Shown piece after piece: positions 1-10,838 of a DNA stretch of 64,000 bases. This stretch comes from Liolophura sinensis. Lineage: Eukaryota > Mollusca > Polyplacophora > Chitonida > Chitonidae. The stretch spans positions 14,505,386-14,569,385 of the forward strand of contig NC_088306.1 in assembly GCF_032854445.1 (NCBI RefSeq), written 5' to 3'. The notes below the pieces were generated by a model that saw nothing but the letters and a program-made list of their open reading frames with translations, was not told the DNA's origin and did no database searches. Within the stretch, counting starts at the first letter, position 1; the number at the start of each line of letters is the position of its first letter. Both the position numbers and the translations under genes were made by a program.

Positions 1-239
1 CAATCTCTGACACCTCCGCTTCATGATTGTGTCTAATTCCGCTTATGCTGGGGTTAGGGACTGTATATTCATCGTGTTGGATTAGATGGCCCTTTCTATG
101 TTTAATTTATTGTTTTATTTATTTATGGAGGATTACCTGCGCCCATTGGCCACTTGTGGTTCTCAACAAAACAGATTACAAATACAAGGATTTACCGACA
201 GAGGTTACAGAAGAATTGCATTGGACAATCGACCATATA

Positions 240-508
240 GGGGCCTCCGTGTCTCAGTTGGTTAGTGCAGTAGCGCAGCGTAATGACGCAGGAGTCTCTC
301 ACCAATGCGGTCGCTGTGGGTTCAAGTCCAGCTCACACTGGCTTCCTCTGCGGCCATACGTGGGAAGATCTGTTTGCAGCCTGCGGATGGTCGTGGGTTT
401 CCCCCGGGCTGTGCCCGGTTTTTTCCCACCATAATGCTGGCCGCCGTCGTATAAGTGAAATATTCTTGAGTAAGGCGTAAACCCCAATCAAATAAATAGA
501 TAAATAAA
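240..508 (+). mobile_element. tRNA-derived SINE, near full length (copy A)
   Basis: The element starts GGGGCCTCCGTG with a pol III A-box-like stretch (TGTCTCAGTTGG) and a B-box-like stretch (GGTTCAAGTCC). A body ending in CCCACCATAATGCTGG follows, then the tail ATAAGTGAAATATTCTTGAG and an AATAAATA-rich end. It is the same family as the copies at 1767, 5432, 10,556, 12,677, 27,340 and 34,825. Short reading frames across it on either strand are not genes. No clear target duplication is visible. Confidence 0.85.
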
Positions 509-515
509 TTTCCAT

Positions 516-1755
516 TACCTTTGTCATTTCTTAAGTGACCATCACATGTGAAAAATGGTATTGGTTTTAGTAGTCTATTGCCATAACTATCACCATTTTT
601 CAGCGCTTGTTCGCTGAAGAAACATTCCCATTTCTGGTGTTTTTTTTCCTGTCGAAACATTTCTGTATACACGAACAACTGCCGTTTTGGGAAGAAAACA
701 TGATACGTTTGTTATGCTAAATCCAAATGTACGCCCACAAGACAAAAATTGATTATTTGTGCTTTATTTATTGGCAGTATATAGTATAAATCTAAACTGT
801 TTCTGAATAATGGCTGTTCTTGTGGTCGTTGTATTTCATTCCATTGGCTTCTCCCCTCAGAAATCACTGATACATGTACACGTTGGAAACTGGACCCTCG
901 ATGAGACTTCAACACAGCACAAATAACTGACGATCGGTAATTCACCACAACTGCGGGGAATAGTACACAAGTCTTTGCTGTAACTTCAGTTCCTGAAAAC
1001 TAACACGTCGTGGAGAGCGTCGCTCACGTAAACTAATTTGGAGGTCTTTCGATTTTAACAGGACTGTTTGCTTTAAATCCCGCATGTACGCCATAGCTTT
1101 CAGGAATTTAGGCGTACAAACGGATCGTCATGCGTGTTTAATACGCCCAGTTTTAATTTTAGAAGCGTATTATCTCATTTTTAAGCGCATTTACGCCTGG
1201 ACGCCCCTTATATGTAGCACTGGGGTCAAGGTCAAATAGCAATCCTGCCGTCTGATAACTTCCACATTCTTTAGTTTCACCATTTTGGCGACTGACAAAG
1301 CGCTTGATTGTCGTAAGGTAGGCGTAAATATTATTAGGGGCTGTTAAATACATGAACGTAGGTTACCTTACATGGTGTAAATCTTTTTCGCTACATACGC
1401 TATCACTGGTAATTAAGGTACCGACTGGTATGTGGCATTAACAGTCACGATCCTCAAAATGGCGCAGGTGCATTCGATAACCTTTCGTGACAAGAAACTA
1501 AACGAATATTAAATGAAAGCACGACTCAAGACATAATTTAAATATTTATTCAATGCATGATCATAACATATAAATCCCAACAAAACAATCACACATCACG
1601 AAAGGAAGTTAATATTTGACCATAACACACAGTCTATTTCGTTAAGACCAATGACACGTCGTACTTGGGTGAATCTACTTGCAGAAATTTCTTCACATGT
1701 TTTCATGCCTCTGTAATTGGCCTCAGGCGATTCTCACCAATAGACCCACAAAAAA
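516..1755. other. Spacer, nothing recognised (copy A)
   Basis: Non-repetitive AT-rich sequence with only short frames, none with a recognisable domain. The matching stretch in copy B (42,265-43,509) differs by scattered substitutions and small indels without a coding-like pattern. Confidence 0.5.
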
Positions 1756-1766
1756 TCGTTACTGTG

Positions 1767-2027
1767 ATTTTTTTTTGATTGGTGTTTTACGCCGTACTCA
1801 AGAATATTTCACTTATACGACGACGGCCAGCATTATGGTGGGTGGAAACCGGGCATAGCCCGGCGGAAACCCACGACCATCCGCAGGTTGCTGGAAGACC
1901 TTCCCACGTACGGCCGGAGAGAAAGCCAGCATGAGCTGGTCTTGAACTCACAGCGACCGCATTGGTGAGAGGCTTCTGGGTCACTACGCTGCGCTAGCGC
2001 GCTAACCGACTGAGCCACGGAGGCCCC
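1767..2027 (-). mobile_element. Full-length tRNA-derived SINE, present only in copy A
   Basis: The element lies on the minus strand: the tRNA-like head (GGGGCCTCCGTGGCTCAGTC) is at the right end and the tail with its A/T-rich end is at 1767. It is flanked by an exact 11-bp target site duplication, TCGTTACTGTG, at 1756-1766 and 2028-2038. Copy B has the empty site with one TCGTTACTGTG at 43,510-43,520. The 261-bp element plus one target copy accounts exactly for the 272-bp offset change between the copies. This is a young insertion from an element family that moved after the copies separated. Confidence 0.95.
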
Positions 2028-2039
2028 TCGTTACTGTGC

Positions 2040-3450
2040 ATCAGCATTTAACTCGTGTGCGTTTAACAAATCTATCTAATGTTCTGCGTTAGGCTAGGCG
2101 GAAATATCACCGTTTGCAAGGCAAGAGCGTGCCGATTAAACAAACAAAACTAGTTTGCTTTAAACCATGAAAGTTTGCATTGAACCATGAAAGTTTTGCT
2201 AAACCGTACGTACGCGACCGCTAAGGGAGTAGTCTCCCTTACTTAGTTAAACACCTAGGCCTATCTGCTAAATAGCTTGCAATAAGATAAAAACATACCA
2301 TCTCAACATTACACACAATAAAGGCAGTTTGGAACGCTATAAATCTTTCAGCGTGAAGGAGGCCTGTCAGGTTACTATTTTGGTGATGTTACAGAACTGA
2401 GATATCGGAATTGTTTCTGTTGACATAACCCAAAACCTCGTGGGGCATGCCTTTTAGTCATACATGCGTTCATGGTACGAGTGACGCGGAATGGTGCTTC
2501 CGGTTTCTTTGTAATATGACGTATCCCAAAAGCTGGCATACAGAATTAACATCCACGTCGGGAAAATACGGCTGCTACTGTTTAGATCTGTTTCTCTATT
2601 CTGACTAAATGACTATTGTTATCTTTTTCATTTGCTGCCTTTTTCCTTTTAACGGACGCCTTGAACCATATCCCCTCAAGTTTCTTGAATAGGAGGAATT
2701 TGGCGTAACATCTAAGATGGCGATCCAAATACAAAATCTCCCAAATGTCGTAACAAAGTGCAGGTTCAATTCTGAGCACTGGCAGATTTTCTAGGATCCC
2801 CGTAAATGTAAATGTCCATTTCCAGGGGCACTCATCCTAATCCCCCTTAAATCATAATTGAGATGTAATTCATTTTCAAGATTCCCGACCTCCATACATG
2901 ATAGTAAGTGACATCGTTCAGTATATTAACTATTAAAGTTCATATTTCAGCGGACAATAACAGCGTTTTCACTGTTTCGTCAGATAGTTTTATAATACAA
3001 TCCTGTGTTAGGCAGATGTAACTTTTTCAATAACTCTCATGTTGTTTTTGCTCCTTTGGCAATAACATCATAGTTTTTGCGATAATGTATTTGCCGTTGT
3101 TATGAAATTTGATGGCCGAGTATTTTTAACTGTCGATAGTTTTTATCTCTTGGGTCTTGAAATAAAACGGTAGATCAAGGTGTTCGTCTATTCTTAAGAT
3201 AACAATGTTTGTTTTGTCTGTCATTTCCACATGTATGATTCACAATACACGGTTTAAATTTTGTCGGCAGTGTTTTCATCTCTTTCACAGACCAGACCTG
3301 AAAAACTGTATCATCAGCTTAAACTAATATGTCAGCTGAATGTTGACAAAAATATCATTACTTTGAATGACAAAAACGTTCGCTGTGAATTTAGAAAGGA
3401 AATCTAAATCGTTTGTATATGAGGTAGGCCTTAACAAAAACGTATCCCCG
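2040..3450. other. Spacer, nothing recognised (copy A)
   Basis: No gene, RNA or repeat recognised. Frames are short and overlap on both strands. The counterpart in copy B is 43,522-44,933. Confidence 0.5.
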
Positions 3451-3500
3451 CGCAACACAATGCTATAACTCGCAACACGCTGCTATAACTCGCAACACGC
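3451..3500. repeat. 20-bp tandem repeat, 2.5 units (copy A)
   Basis: Units CGCAACACAATGCTATAACT and CGCAACACGCTGCTATAACT are followed by a half unit. The same array is at 44,934-44,983 in copy B. Confidence 0.9.
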
Positions 3501-3895
3501 AGGTAGAGCTTTACATTGTTTTAATGTGATTGTATGTTAAATGTTATGGCAACACAGCATTTCTATTCTTTCTAGACTTGTGACGTCTAATGAATTCCAA
3601 TTAACATCACTGTATATTTTGTGTGAGTCTATCCCATGTAAACTTTGGGTGTGGCTTACCTGATCAGTTTTCTCTGAAATCCTAGTTCTGTTTGGGCCTT
3701 GTGTCTAGGGACGTGTGAGTTGCTAATATGTTTATGCATTTACATGAACAGATGGAGTGGGGCCCCTGACTGGGGTAAACTGACAAGAGGTCGTGTTTCA
3801 CCGGTTGCATGTGACAATTTGCCAGCCACCACACTGTCGTCGCTGCTCTGGTTTCAGTCTTTATGTTCCGTGTCTTCAATTATGGTACAATATTA
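3500..3895 (+). repeat. Dispersed repeat family 1 (F1), long copy
   Basis: Matches in the same order the long copy at 40,675-41,000. Shared blocks are TTTACATTGTTTTAATGTGA, GACGTCTAAT, AATTAACATCACT, ATGCATTTACATGAACAG, TAAACTGACAAGAGG, TTCACCGGTT, ATTTGCCAGC, ACTGTCGTCGCTGCTCTGG and a terminal TCAATTAT. A 140-codon frame crosses this repeat (3699-4121), but the repeated sequence makes it an unlikely gene. The copy B counterpart is at 44,990-45,380. Confidence 0.75.
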
Positions 3896-3899
3896 TAGC

Positions 3900-5430
3900 A
3901 ATAACTGTCAAGACGCACTGGGGATATATATCGCTCTGGTTAATTCTGGTGACTATAAACGATCGACTACGCTCGTGTTGCCACATGTCGGCATGACTAG
4001 TGTAACCTTCGTTGAAGGCCTGCACTTGTCTTCCACAAAGAGGCTGTGCATACCATATCACGTGAGAAAGCTGGTCAGTAACTTGTCAAACGTCGGTGGT
4101 TTATGTGGAGCACTAAGATGACCGCCATCGTATATGTAAAATTACTTATGGCGTATGGCGTTATGTGCGGTAATATGTACACCATTTAAAGACATGATTT
4201 AAAAAGATCTGTGTAAAGTGATGCTAATTGTAATTTATTAGGCGCAATTTAGTAGACGTGGCATTCAGAACTTTGAAGTGCACATATCACAAGGAGTAAA
4301 AAACAATCTTCATCATATGCAGAATAAAGATTTTTTTGGATGTAGGTAATTACGTGCTAAAACAACAGCACAGATTAACACTTGCTGATCTCTAGCCATT
4401 TTTCATATAAATCTATAGGTGTCAAAATTAGATGCCTAAATTATAATGTGCAGCAATCTAGAATTAACCAAATAGGCATCCAAAACCTGTGGTATTTGGA
4501 AATCCCAGAGTTCAGAGATGTGCCACTGAAAATTATCTTCCACAAAATCACTTGGAACGACTGATATGACAATATCATTATCAGAAGTTTCTAATAACGT
4601 TGGTAGAGTGCCCATGAGAGGTCAGAAAATAGGAAATGCTAAAAGTTTTGCATGTTCTAGCCTACAACAGTGTCTTAAAACTTACTTAGAAACTATTGGA
4701 ATGGATTTATGTAGTGGTTTGTGCTTTGTTATACGTACTTGGGATTTATTTTGATGAGTTGACTATTACACTGTGTACAAAGAAAGATACAGTCGAGCAC
4801 AAATTGGCAGATTTCTGACAAATGTCACTCTTACATTCTGATTTGGCTGCAGAGCAAGTAATGCTCTTTCTTCTTAAATTATTTTCAACGACATGACAGA
4901 ATGGCGGTCATCAAAGGCATCAAGGGCTATAACACAGATTGATGAGAAAGTCAAGGGTTGTCTTATCAGATAAGAAAAATGGGTTTCCAGTTGGTTGAGG
5001 CTCTTGGATGTTACGCTTGTATCTAACACAGCTAATCAGGGTAACCTATTGCTCTCGCTCCCTATAGGTTAATCCTATTTTATATTCCGCTGGCTTCATA
5101 TGGATCAATAATTTTGACGTTTTTTTAGATCGATAGGTCTTTGTGGAGCTTTCCCAATCTTCATAGCAAAAGAGCGGCGCAGACGAATTGACTGATAATG
5201 CCAATTAGAAGAAAGGCAAGGGATTTGTTTATCCTGCTCACCTTTCATCTACCCTTATAGATCCTCTGTGATCCAGAAACGATGGAGAAAAATGGCCAGA
5301 GTTCGACGTCTTCCCCTCTAAACACGAATAATGACTGATCTCTTCCGTTTCATGAGTGAAAGTCTTCAGATATGTATTTGTTTCATTTTCCACATCTAGT
5401 ATATTACCATGTCATTTGCATGACGTATTT
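3900..5430. other. Spacer, nothing recognised (copy A)
   Basis: Two adjacent short plus-strand frames (4382-4564 and 4566-4754) exist in both copies but have no recognisable domain, and their differences include non-synonymous changes, so I do not call them genes. Confidence 0.45.
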
Positions 5431-5431
5431 C

Positions 5432-5662
5432 GCGGCTTCCGTAGATGAGGTAAATAGTGTGCGCGTCTCATCAGCACGGTCACCATGACCCCATATTGGC
5501 TTCATCTCTGGTCGTACGTGGGAACCTGCTGATGGTTATAGGTTTCCCCAGGGCTCTGCCCGGTTTGCTCCCACCATAATTCTGGCAACCGTCGTGTAAG
5601 TGAAATACTCTTGACTACGGCTTAAACACTAATCAAATAAATAAATAAATAAATAAATAAAT
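5432..5662 (+). mobile_element. Diverged SINE with AAAT-repeat tail (copy A)
   Basis: The tRNA-like head is badly decayed, but the body (CTCTGCCCGG, CTCCCACCATAATTCTGG) and tail (TAAGTGAAATACTCTTGA) match the SINE family. The tail is a microsatellite of AAAT units with two more units here than in copy B (46,918-47,142). Confidence 0.75.
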
Positions 5663-5669
5663 AGAGGGC

Positions 5670-6920
5670 TGTTATTGCTTTGTGTCATACTACCTTAACT
5701 TTTTGATTCTTGTGTCAATTTATATTATGCAATGTACATGGCTGAGAATAATTCCGATTTTGCAAGGAAAGTTCTTATTTCAATGTTTCATGCAGTATAT
5801 GTGTGAAAAATTTGCATCCATTTTCTTAGTGTGACTCTCTATAATGATTGCCATTTTTACTTACAACTATGGAACTTAAACAGCAAAAGAACGAAAATAA
5901 ATAATTCAACAAAATATTGAACATTAACCTGGGTTTTTTTAATTTGTATTATCATACATTTATCAAAGGGGCTATACGAAGTTTGCACAGATATTTACTG
6001 GGAAAAGTTGTATGTAATACAAACAGAAAAGCAGTACATTTACATGGTGAATTCAGTTGCTTGAGGTTGAGCGAATGGTCGTGTGTTTCTCCCGTTTTTC
6101 GTCTACCCGGGTTGCTAGAGGAAATATTTTAAAATATTCTACAGCTCTCAAATCAAATAAATAAATATTTAAGGTTGAAATAAAAATTACTACACAGAGT
6201 TGTTGTGATATGTTTACTCTGTCGCTTTAAGAATATTTTCTTGGGTCGAGTACTGCCTGTCAGCGATTCGTGGCACCTTGATCATCCTAAGGACAGGCTA
6301 ATGTAGGGAAAGACAACTCCATCAGAACCGCCCCATACAGTAAAATGGACGAGAGATCAACGACTTCTGTAGAAAATTATTCTTTAGCTCTGTCTGACTT
6401 CACGCCAAAAGAGAGAAAGATATGCAGTAAAAACAAACAAAATTGGCTAGTTAACTTAGATGTAGCGTATCTTTGGTTAAACATTACTCAAAGCAAAGGC
6501 ACAATACAAATGCCTATTTTCAATAAAGCTATGTCTTGTGCTGTTCGTCGCACCACAAAAGACCAGTGGATAGTCAGTAACCTATGATCGTTGGCCGTGG
6601 ATGTCAAGCAACAGTTTTAAAGGTATACGCAGTTATTGTTTTAGGATCTCGCCTTCCTTACGGACTATAAAACTGTCGCTATAGACACCCAGGCCAGGAG
6701 CATTATTTCTTAAATCCATTAATCATGTAATCTCAGGTTACAAATGAATTATACCGATACTTTACAACATCATCTAATGTATTAGATTCTATTAAGTTAC
6801 TCTCGTCTAAACGTTAAATGTGGGGTATAAGTGTTTGAATAAGGAGAAACTCGAGTCATATCAACACTTTCACATCCATACTAAGAGGCAGCGTAACCAT
6901 TCTAAGTAACAATGTCCATG
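5670..6920. other. Spacer, nothing firm recognised (copy A)
   Basis: An 80-codon frame at 6345-6587 is broken by small indels in copy B and is probably not a gene. A short stretch near 6074-6165 may be an old SINE tail (ends CAAATAAATAAATA), but it is too decayed to call. Confidence 0.4.
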
Positions 6921-6924
6921 CTCT

Positions 6925-7210
6925 AATATTGTATATGTTGTAGATATGTATGTCTAAATGAATGTGTACACAAGGGTATGTCCATTATTTGTGCATGCAT
7001 GTGTTGTGTGGTATATACTGTGTATGTATAGGCGGGTTTGTGTGTAGAACATTTGTATGTATTTTTGGACGTGTGTGTGTATTTGTGTACATATATTTTT
7101 ATGTGTGTATACACGAATGAGTGCACGTGTGTCATACATACATTCACACACGTCTATGTATATATAACTGTGATGTACAAGTGTGTCTATATACATACGT
7201 ATATATATTT
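6925..7210. repeat. TG/TA-rich low-complexity tract (copy A)
   Basis: About 280 bp of alternating purine-pyrimidine sequence rich in GTGTGTAT and TATATAC. Several frames on both strands cross it and translate to Tyr/Val/Cys/His-rich nonsense. The copy B version (48,405-48,685) lacks a short stretch near 48,473. Confidence 0.85.
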
Positions 7211-7551
7211 ATGCATGAGTGGGACCGCTGGGGAAACCTGTCCCAATGAATGTACTAATGGGATGGCTGTAACTCTGCTCAAATCTGTTCAGCTGTTAAA
7301 TCTACATGTATATATTTTTTATAACTCTGCACCGTTAACTACATTTTGTATCTATGTTGTAGATAGTGATCTTGGGGCTGAATCAGTGAGGAGAAAAGGT
7401 AGGCACGTGGTAACCGAGTTTAACACAATCAGTGTATTTCTATATTCTGGGTAATGATCTCCAGAGTTGGTATGTTTGATTACAGGACTTTAAAAATTAA
7501 GATTTAAGAATTCAAATTTAAAATTTGTTATCCTAGATGTCCTCTTAAAAT

Positions 7552-9362
7552 GTGTTTCGACAACATATAATGCCCATTCACTTTTACCTTAAGCAATCAC
7601 TCTCGTTATATCTTAGCGAACTTCCCTTTCTACTCGTCATAAACATAACGTTAATCTTATCAGGTGATGTCGAGATCAACCGAGGTCCCACCTCTCTGTT
7701 GTACACATGTGGACTCAAACAAAAAATTGATCATATATACCACAATCTTGCTTGTTTTGATATAACTGCTGTTACGGAGAGCCGCTTGAACAACCAAATT
7801 AAAGCGAAATTCTCCTACCAGGTTATCGCCCACCCCCTTTCCGTAATGACGGAAATCAAGCAGGGGCGGTATACGTCTACATATGTCCGACAAACATGCA
7901 GTGAACAGAAGAGATTGGTACGAGGTGAGTACGACAGCAAAAATCTAGAGATTATATGGTTACAAATTGACGGGAATATAGATACTTTGTTAGGAGTTAT
8001 ATACCGACCCCCCCCCCCACCCCCCCCCCCGCAATTCTCTGGTTGCCTTATGGCAAGAAATTGTAAACAGCATTGAAATGGTCTACGATCAAAATATTTT
8101 TTAAAATATAGCTATAATGGGTGATCTGAACGATGTGCAAGTTTGGGTATGAAATAATTACTTCCACGCCCTAACCGTCCCGCATCAAAAAGCCTTTTAA
8201 ACCTAATAATATTTAGTTGCCAGTCGCTAGTTTCGGATTATGGAGTCTATTCAAATTTTGGTAGCGATCACTGCCCGGTTTACGCGAATAATAGTTTATT
8301 TTACACCAAAAGACAATATAAACGACTGATATGGAATTACGAAGAAGCAAACTGAGAAAAGTTCAGGGACTGGTTAGGAACATGTGACTGGATCGACTTA
8401 AGTGAAGCATTTAATGTGGATAAATGGAGCTCCATAATTACAAAAAATATCACTGACTGCGAAAAAGTCGTTTCCCAACAAGGTAGTTGTTATTAACAAC
8501 CCGTGACACACTATGAATTACCGCCCTGATTAAACAGCATATGGGAATTCACCATAAGGAAAAATTACTTTAGAAATCGATTATACTGCATACAGAAAAC
8601 AAAGAAACTACGTTACTACTTTAATTAGGCAAGCTAATGATAACCATACAACTAATATTACCAATAAAATAACTACAAATAAAGTTAATAATAAAGAATG
8701 GTGGAAAATTGCTAAATCTTTCCTCAAATTATCAAATTCATCATTTTCAGATATTCCACCCATTTTTGATGGCAGATATGATGAATATGATACAAAGGCA
8801 AAGACTCAAGACAGAGAGAAGTTGTCGGCGGTCGTGAATCTGAGACCGAGACGATACATTCCGGGGTACCACAAGGTTCTGCACTTGAACCTTTATTAAT
8901 TCTATTATTTATAAATGACTTTTACCTTCCCATATCGTAAATAATATTAAGCCCTTTTCAGGCGACACTACCTTATATGTTGCGTCAGATGACCCGTATT
9001 CAAATATTGTTCACCAATCTTTGGTTAAAGATATATCCAATATTGAATCGTTGTCATCTAATTGGTTGGTAAATTTTAACCCGAAAAAACTAAATCTCTC
9101 CTCCAGACGCCAAACACCTTCATGTCCTCAGCTGACTTTTCAAAGTGTAGGTCATGTCAAATACATAAATATCTCGAAGCCATTTTCAATACCCTACCTG
9201 GCACAACCATATCGACAATCTCATTAATATAAGCTCTTCTTACAGGATTAAAATATATACAGAATAGAAAATCTTTGACTATTATGTACACTAGTTTTAT
9301 ACGACCAGTCCTAAGACCAGCAGGTGTCGTCTGGGACAACTAGAAAAATATCGGCTAGAAAA
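7552..9362 (+). pseudogene. Dead non-LTR retrotransposon, endonuclease plus RT (LINE-1 here, copy A)
   Basis: An open frame from 7552 to 8076 reads a hydrophobic leader, a 2A-like LILSGDVEINRGP, then AP-endonuclease-like sequence (AVTESRL near 7762, GVIYRPP near 7993). After frameshifts come GDLND near 8120 and SDHCPVYA near 8267, the C-terminal endonuclease motif. Further fragments give the RT motif GVPQGS at 8863-8880 and PFSGDTTLYV near 8952, where the catalytic FADD box has lost an aspartate. Sequence like the end of such RT proteins (IRPVL, AGVVWDN) follows near 9300. Stops and frameshifts are shared with copy B, so it died before the copies separated. The family is an APE-type LINE of the CR1/L2/Jockey kind; the exact clade is not determined. 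Confidence 0.8.
8008..8030 (+). repeat. Poly-C tract inside the LINE-1 endonuclease
   Basis: Two C runs separated by one A, starting at the proline codons of the conserved YRPP motif. Copy B has an uninterrupted run of 21 C at 49,480-49,500. Confidence 0.9.
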
Positions 9363-9560
9363 ATTCTGTAAGATCATATTCCTCCCAGAACAGCAGCCCG
9401 AAACCCGTATTCTGTAAGATCAACAGATCACATTCTTCTTAGAACAGCAGCCCGAAACCAGTACTCTGTAAGATCATCACATCACATTCCTCTCAGAACA
9501 GCAGCCCGAAACCCATATTCTGTAAGATCATCAGATCATATTCCTCTCAGAAAATTTCCA
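9363..9560 (+). repeat. 54-bp tandem repeat between the two LINEs (copy A)
   Basis: Units start ATTCTGTAAGATCA and contain AGAACAGCAGCCCGAAACC. The first unit is 46 bp, then units begin at 9409, 9463 and 9517 (54-bp period), about 3.7 units in all. The period is exactly 18 codons. In one frame (RTAARNPYSVRS and similar) the array is open after its first unit and resembles the C-terminal tail of LINE RT proteins. In another frame it runs directly into the ATG of the next ORF with a single TAG. Copy B has the array at 50,836-51,033. Confidence 0.85.
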
Positions 9561-9568
9561 GTCCAACT

Positions 9569-10231
9569 ATGAAACGTGTAAATTCAAAAGAAAATCTTCA
9601 AAACATGGGCGTGGAGTACATCAATATCTCACTTCTGGACGAAATTATCAAGAAAAAAGTGGACGACAGGTTTGAGCACTTTTTCAATTCTGCTTTGAAA
9701 CCAATACTCGAAGTGATCAAAGTTATGCAGAGTAAAATCAATGACCTGAAATGTGCCGTAGAGGATTTGGCTGCTCAAGACAAAGTCATAGAATCCTACC
9801 AAGCAAAGTTCGACTCAATAACGAGGGACAGTAATATGCTCAAAACGGAGAAAGCGAAGGCTCTTGAAGAACTGCGTGGATTTCACCAGCATAATTTAGC
9901 CGTACGAGTTCAATTTGACAAACTAAACCGTAAAGTGATAGACGTTGAAGCGAGATCGCGCGGCCACAACCTGATCTTCAGCGTGATAGAAGAAAAGCAG
10001 GGAAAAAATTGTGACCACACTATCAGAATATTTATTGAAAAGGAAATGAGGTTTGGCCGGGAAGAAACAAACAACATCAACTTCCAACGAATACACAGAT
10101 TAGATCGGAGGAAGCCAGGAATTAAATGCTCCATTACTGCAGCGTTTGTCCACTACCCCCAAAGAGAAGCAGTTCGCTCTTGTGCACGTAATCTTGCCGA
10201 TAAACCACAAAAACTTTCCATGGGAAATTAG
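9569..10231 (+). pseudogene. ORF1 protein of a second non-LTR retrotransposon (copy A)
   Basis: A 220-codon open frame. Residues about 20-130 are charged, heptad-like and probably a coiled coil. From about residue 131 it reads EARSRGHNLIFSVIEE and later FQRIHRLDRRKPG, which resembles the RNA-binding (RRM-like) domain of L1-type ORF1 proteins (R..NL.I.G.pE, then R.HR.G). ORF1p binds the element's RNA. The frame stops early: the shifted frame continues PWEIREARKQLLPELKK, the usual C-terminal motif of the family, so an indel near the A run at about 10,210 truncated it. Copy B has the same break and about three substitutions. No tRNA-like or host function is implied. Confidence 0.7.
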
Positions 10232-10234
10232 AGA

Positions 10235-10550
10235 AGCCAGAAAACAACTCCTGCCAGAATTGAAAAAGAGGAAATAAGAGGCCAACAAGATTCAATTGTT
10301 TACCCTCCGCAGCTTGTATGTGACGGACGGGTGGTAAGCGAGATTCCCGTCCTGCGAGGCAGTACTAACATGTAGCTAGCACGCCAACGACCTTGCCAGT
10401 ACAGGTGAGTGGTACACCTAAACCAGTATTATATGATTCATTATTAGATCACAACGGAGAGGAAGCCAAACCTTGTGTTACTGAAAACCCGAACAAAAGC
10501 AATCGCATGCACAAAATTCCTTGAAGCAAAACAAGTTAAAAAGTCGATGA
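10235..10550. other. Shifted ORF1 tail and unassigned sequence (copy A)
   Basis: The first 60 bp carry the frameshifted ORF1 C-terminus. The remainder to 10,544 is where an endonuclease domain of this element would be expected, but I see no endonuclease motif; it may be deleted. Confidence 0.4.
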
Positions 10551-10555
10551 AAGTC

Positions 10556-10738
10556 GAAACCTGACAGAGCCCGGGGCAAACCCACGACCATCCGCAGGTT
10601 GCTGTCAGACCTTCCCACGTACGATCGGAGAGAAAGCCAACATGAGCTGGACTTGAACTCACATCGACAACATTGGTGAGAGACTCCTGGGTCATTATGC
10701 TGCGCTAACGTGCTAACCAACTGAGCCACGGAGGCCCC
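10556..10738 (-). mobile_element. SINE head and body without tail (copy A)
   Basis: On the minus strand it begins GGGGCCTCCGTGGCTCAGTT with a tRNA-like A box and ends within the body at AGCCCGGGGC equivalents (CCGGGCTCTGTCAGG). The tail is missing. Its left edge coincides with the breakpoint of the copy B insertion (52,018-52,852). Confidence 0.8.
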
Positions 10739-10838
10739 TTACTGAAAATGCCACTAACAAATTTGGTGCAACAGTAGATTAAACTATATCTACTTAAAGA
10801 TTATCATGACTTCTGAAGTACGTGAATTTTGTTCTTAG

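Noticed and set aside
27-434. 135-codon plus-strand frame, present in both copies
   Set aside because: Its second half is the SINE at 240-508 and its first half has no recognisable domain.
712-948. 78-codon minus-strand frame nearly identical in A and B
   Set aside because: Conservation is no higher than in the surrounding non-coding sequence and no domain is visible.
3451-3500. CRISPR-like short repeats
   Set aside because: Contiguous 20-bp tandem units without spacers, in animal DNA.
3699-4121. 140-codon frame with 130-codon partner in copy B
   Set aside because: Lies on the F1 dispersed repeat, starts differ between the copies, and the opposite strand is also partly open.
6074-6165. Another SINE tail
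   Set aside because: Only the terminal CAAATAAATAAATA and a few body words match; too decayed to support.
6345-6587. 80-codon plus-strand frame in copy A
   Set aside because: Broken by small indels in copy B and no domain recognised.
6923-7454. Several frames of 74-138 codons on both strands
   Set aside because: They translate a TG/TA low-complexity tract.
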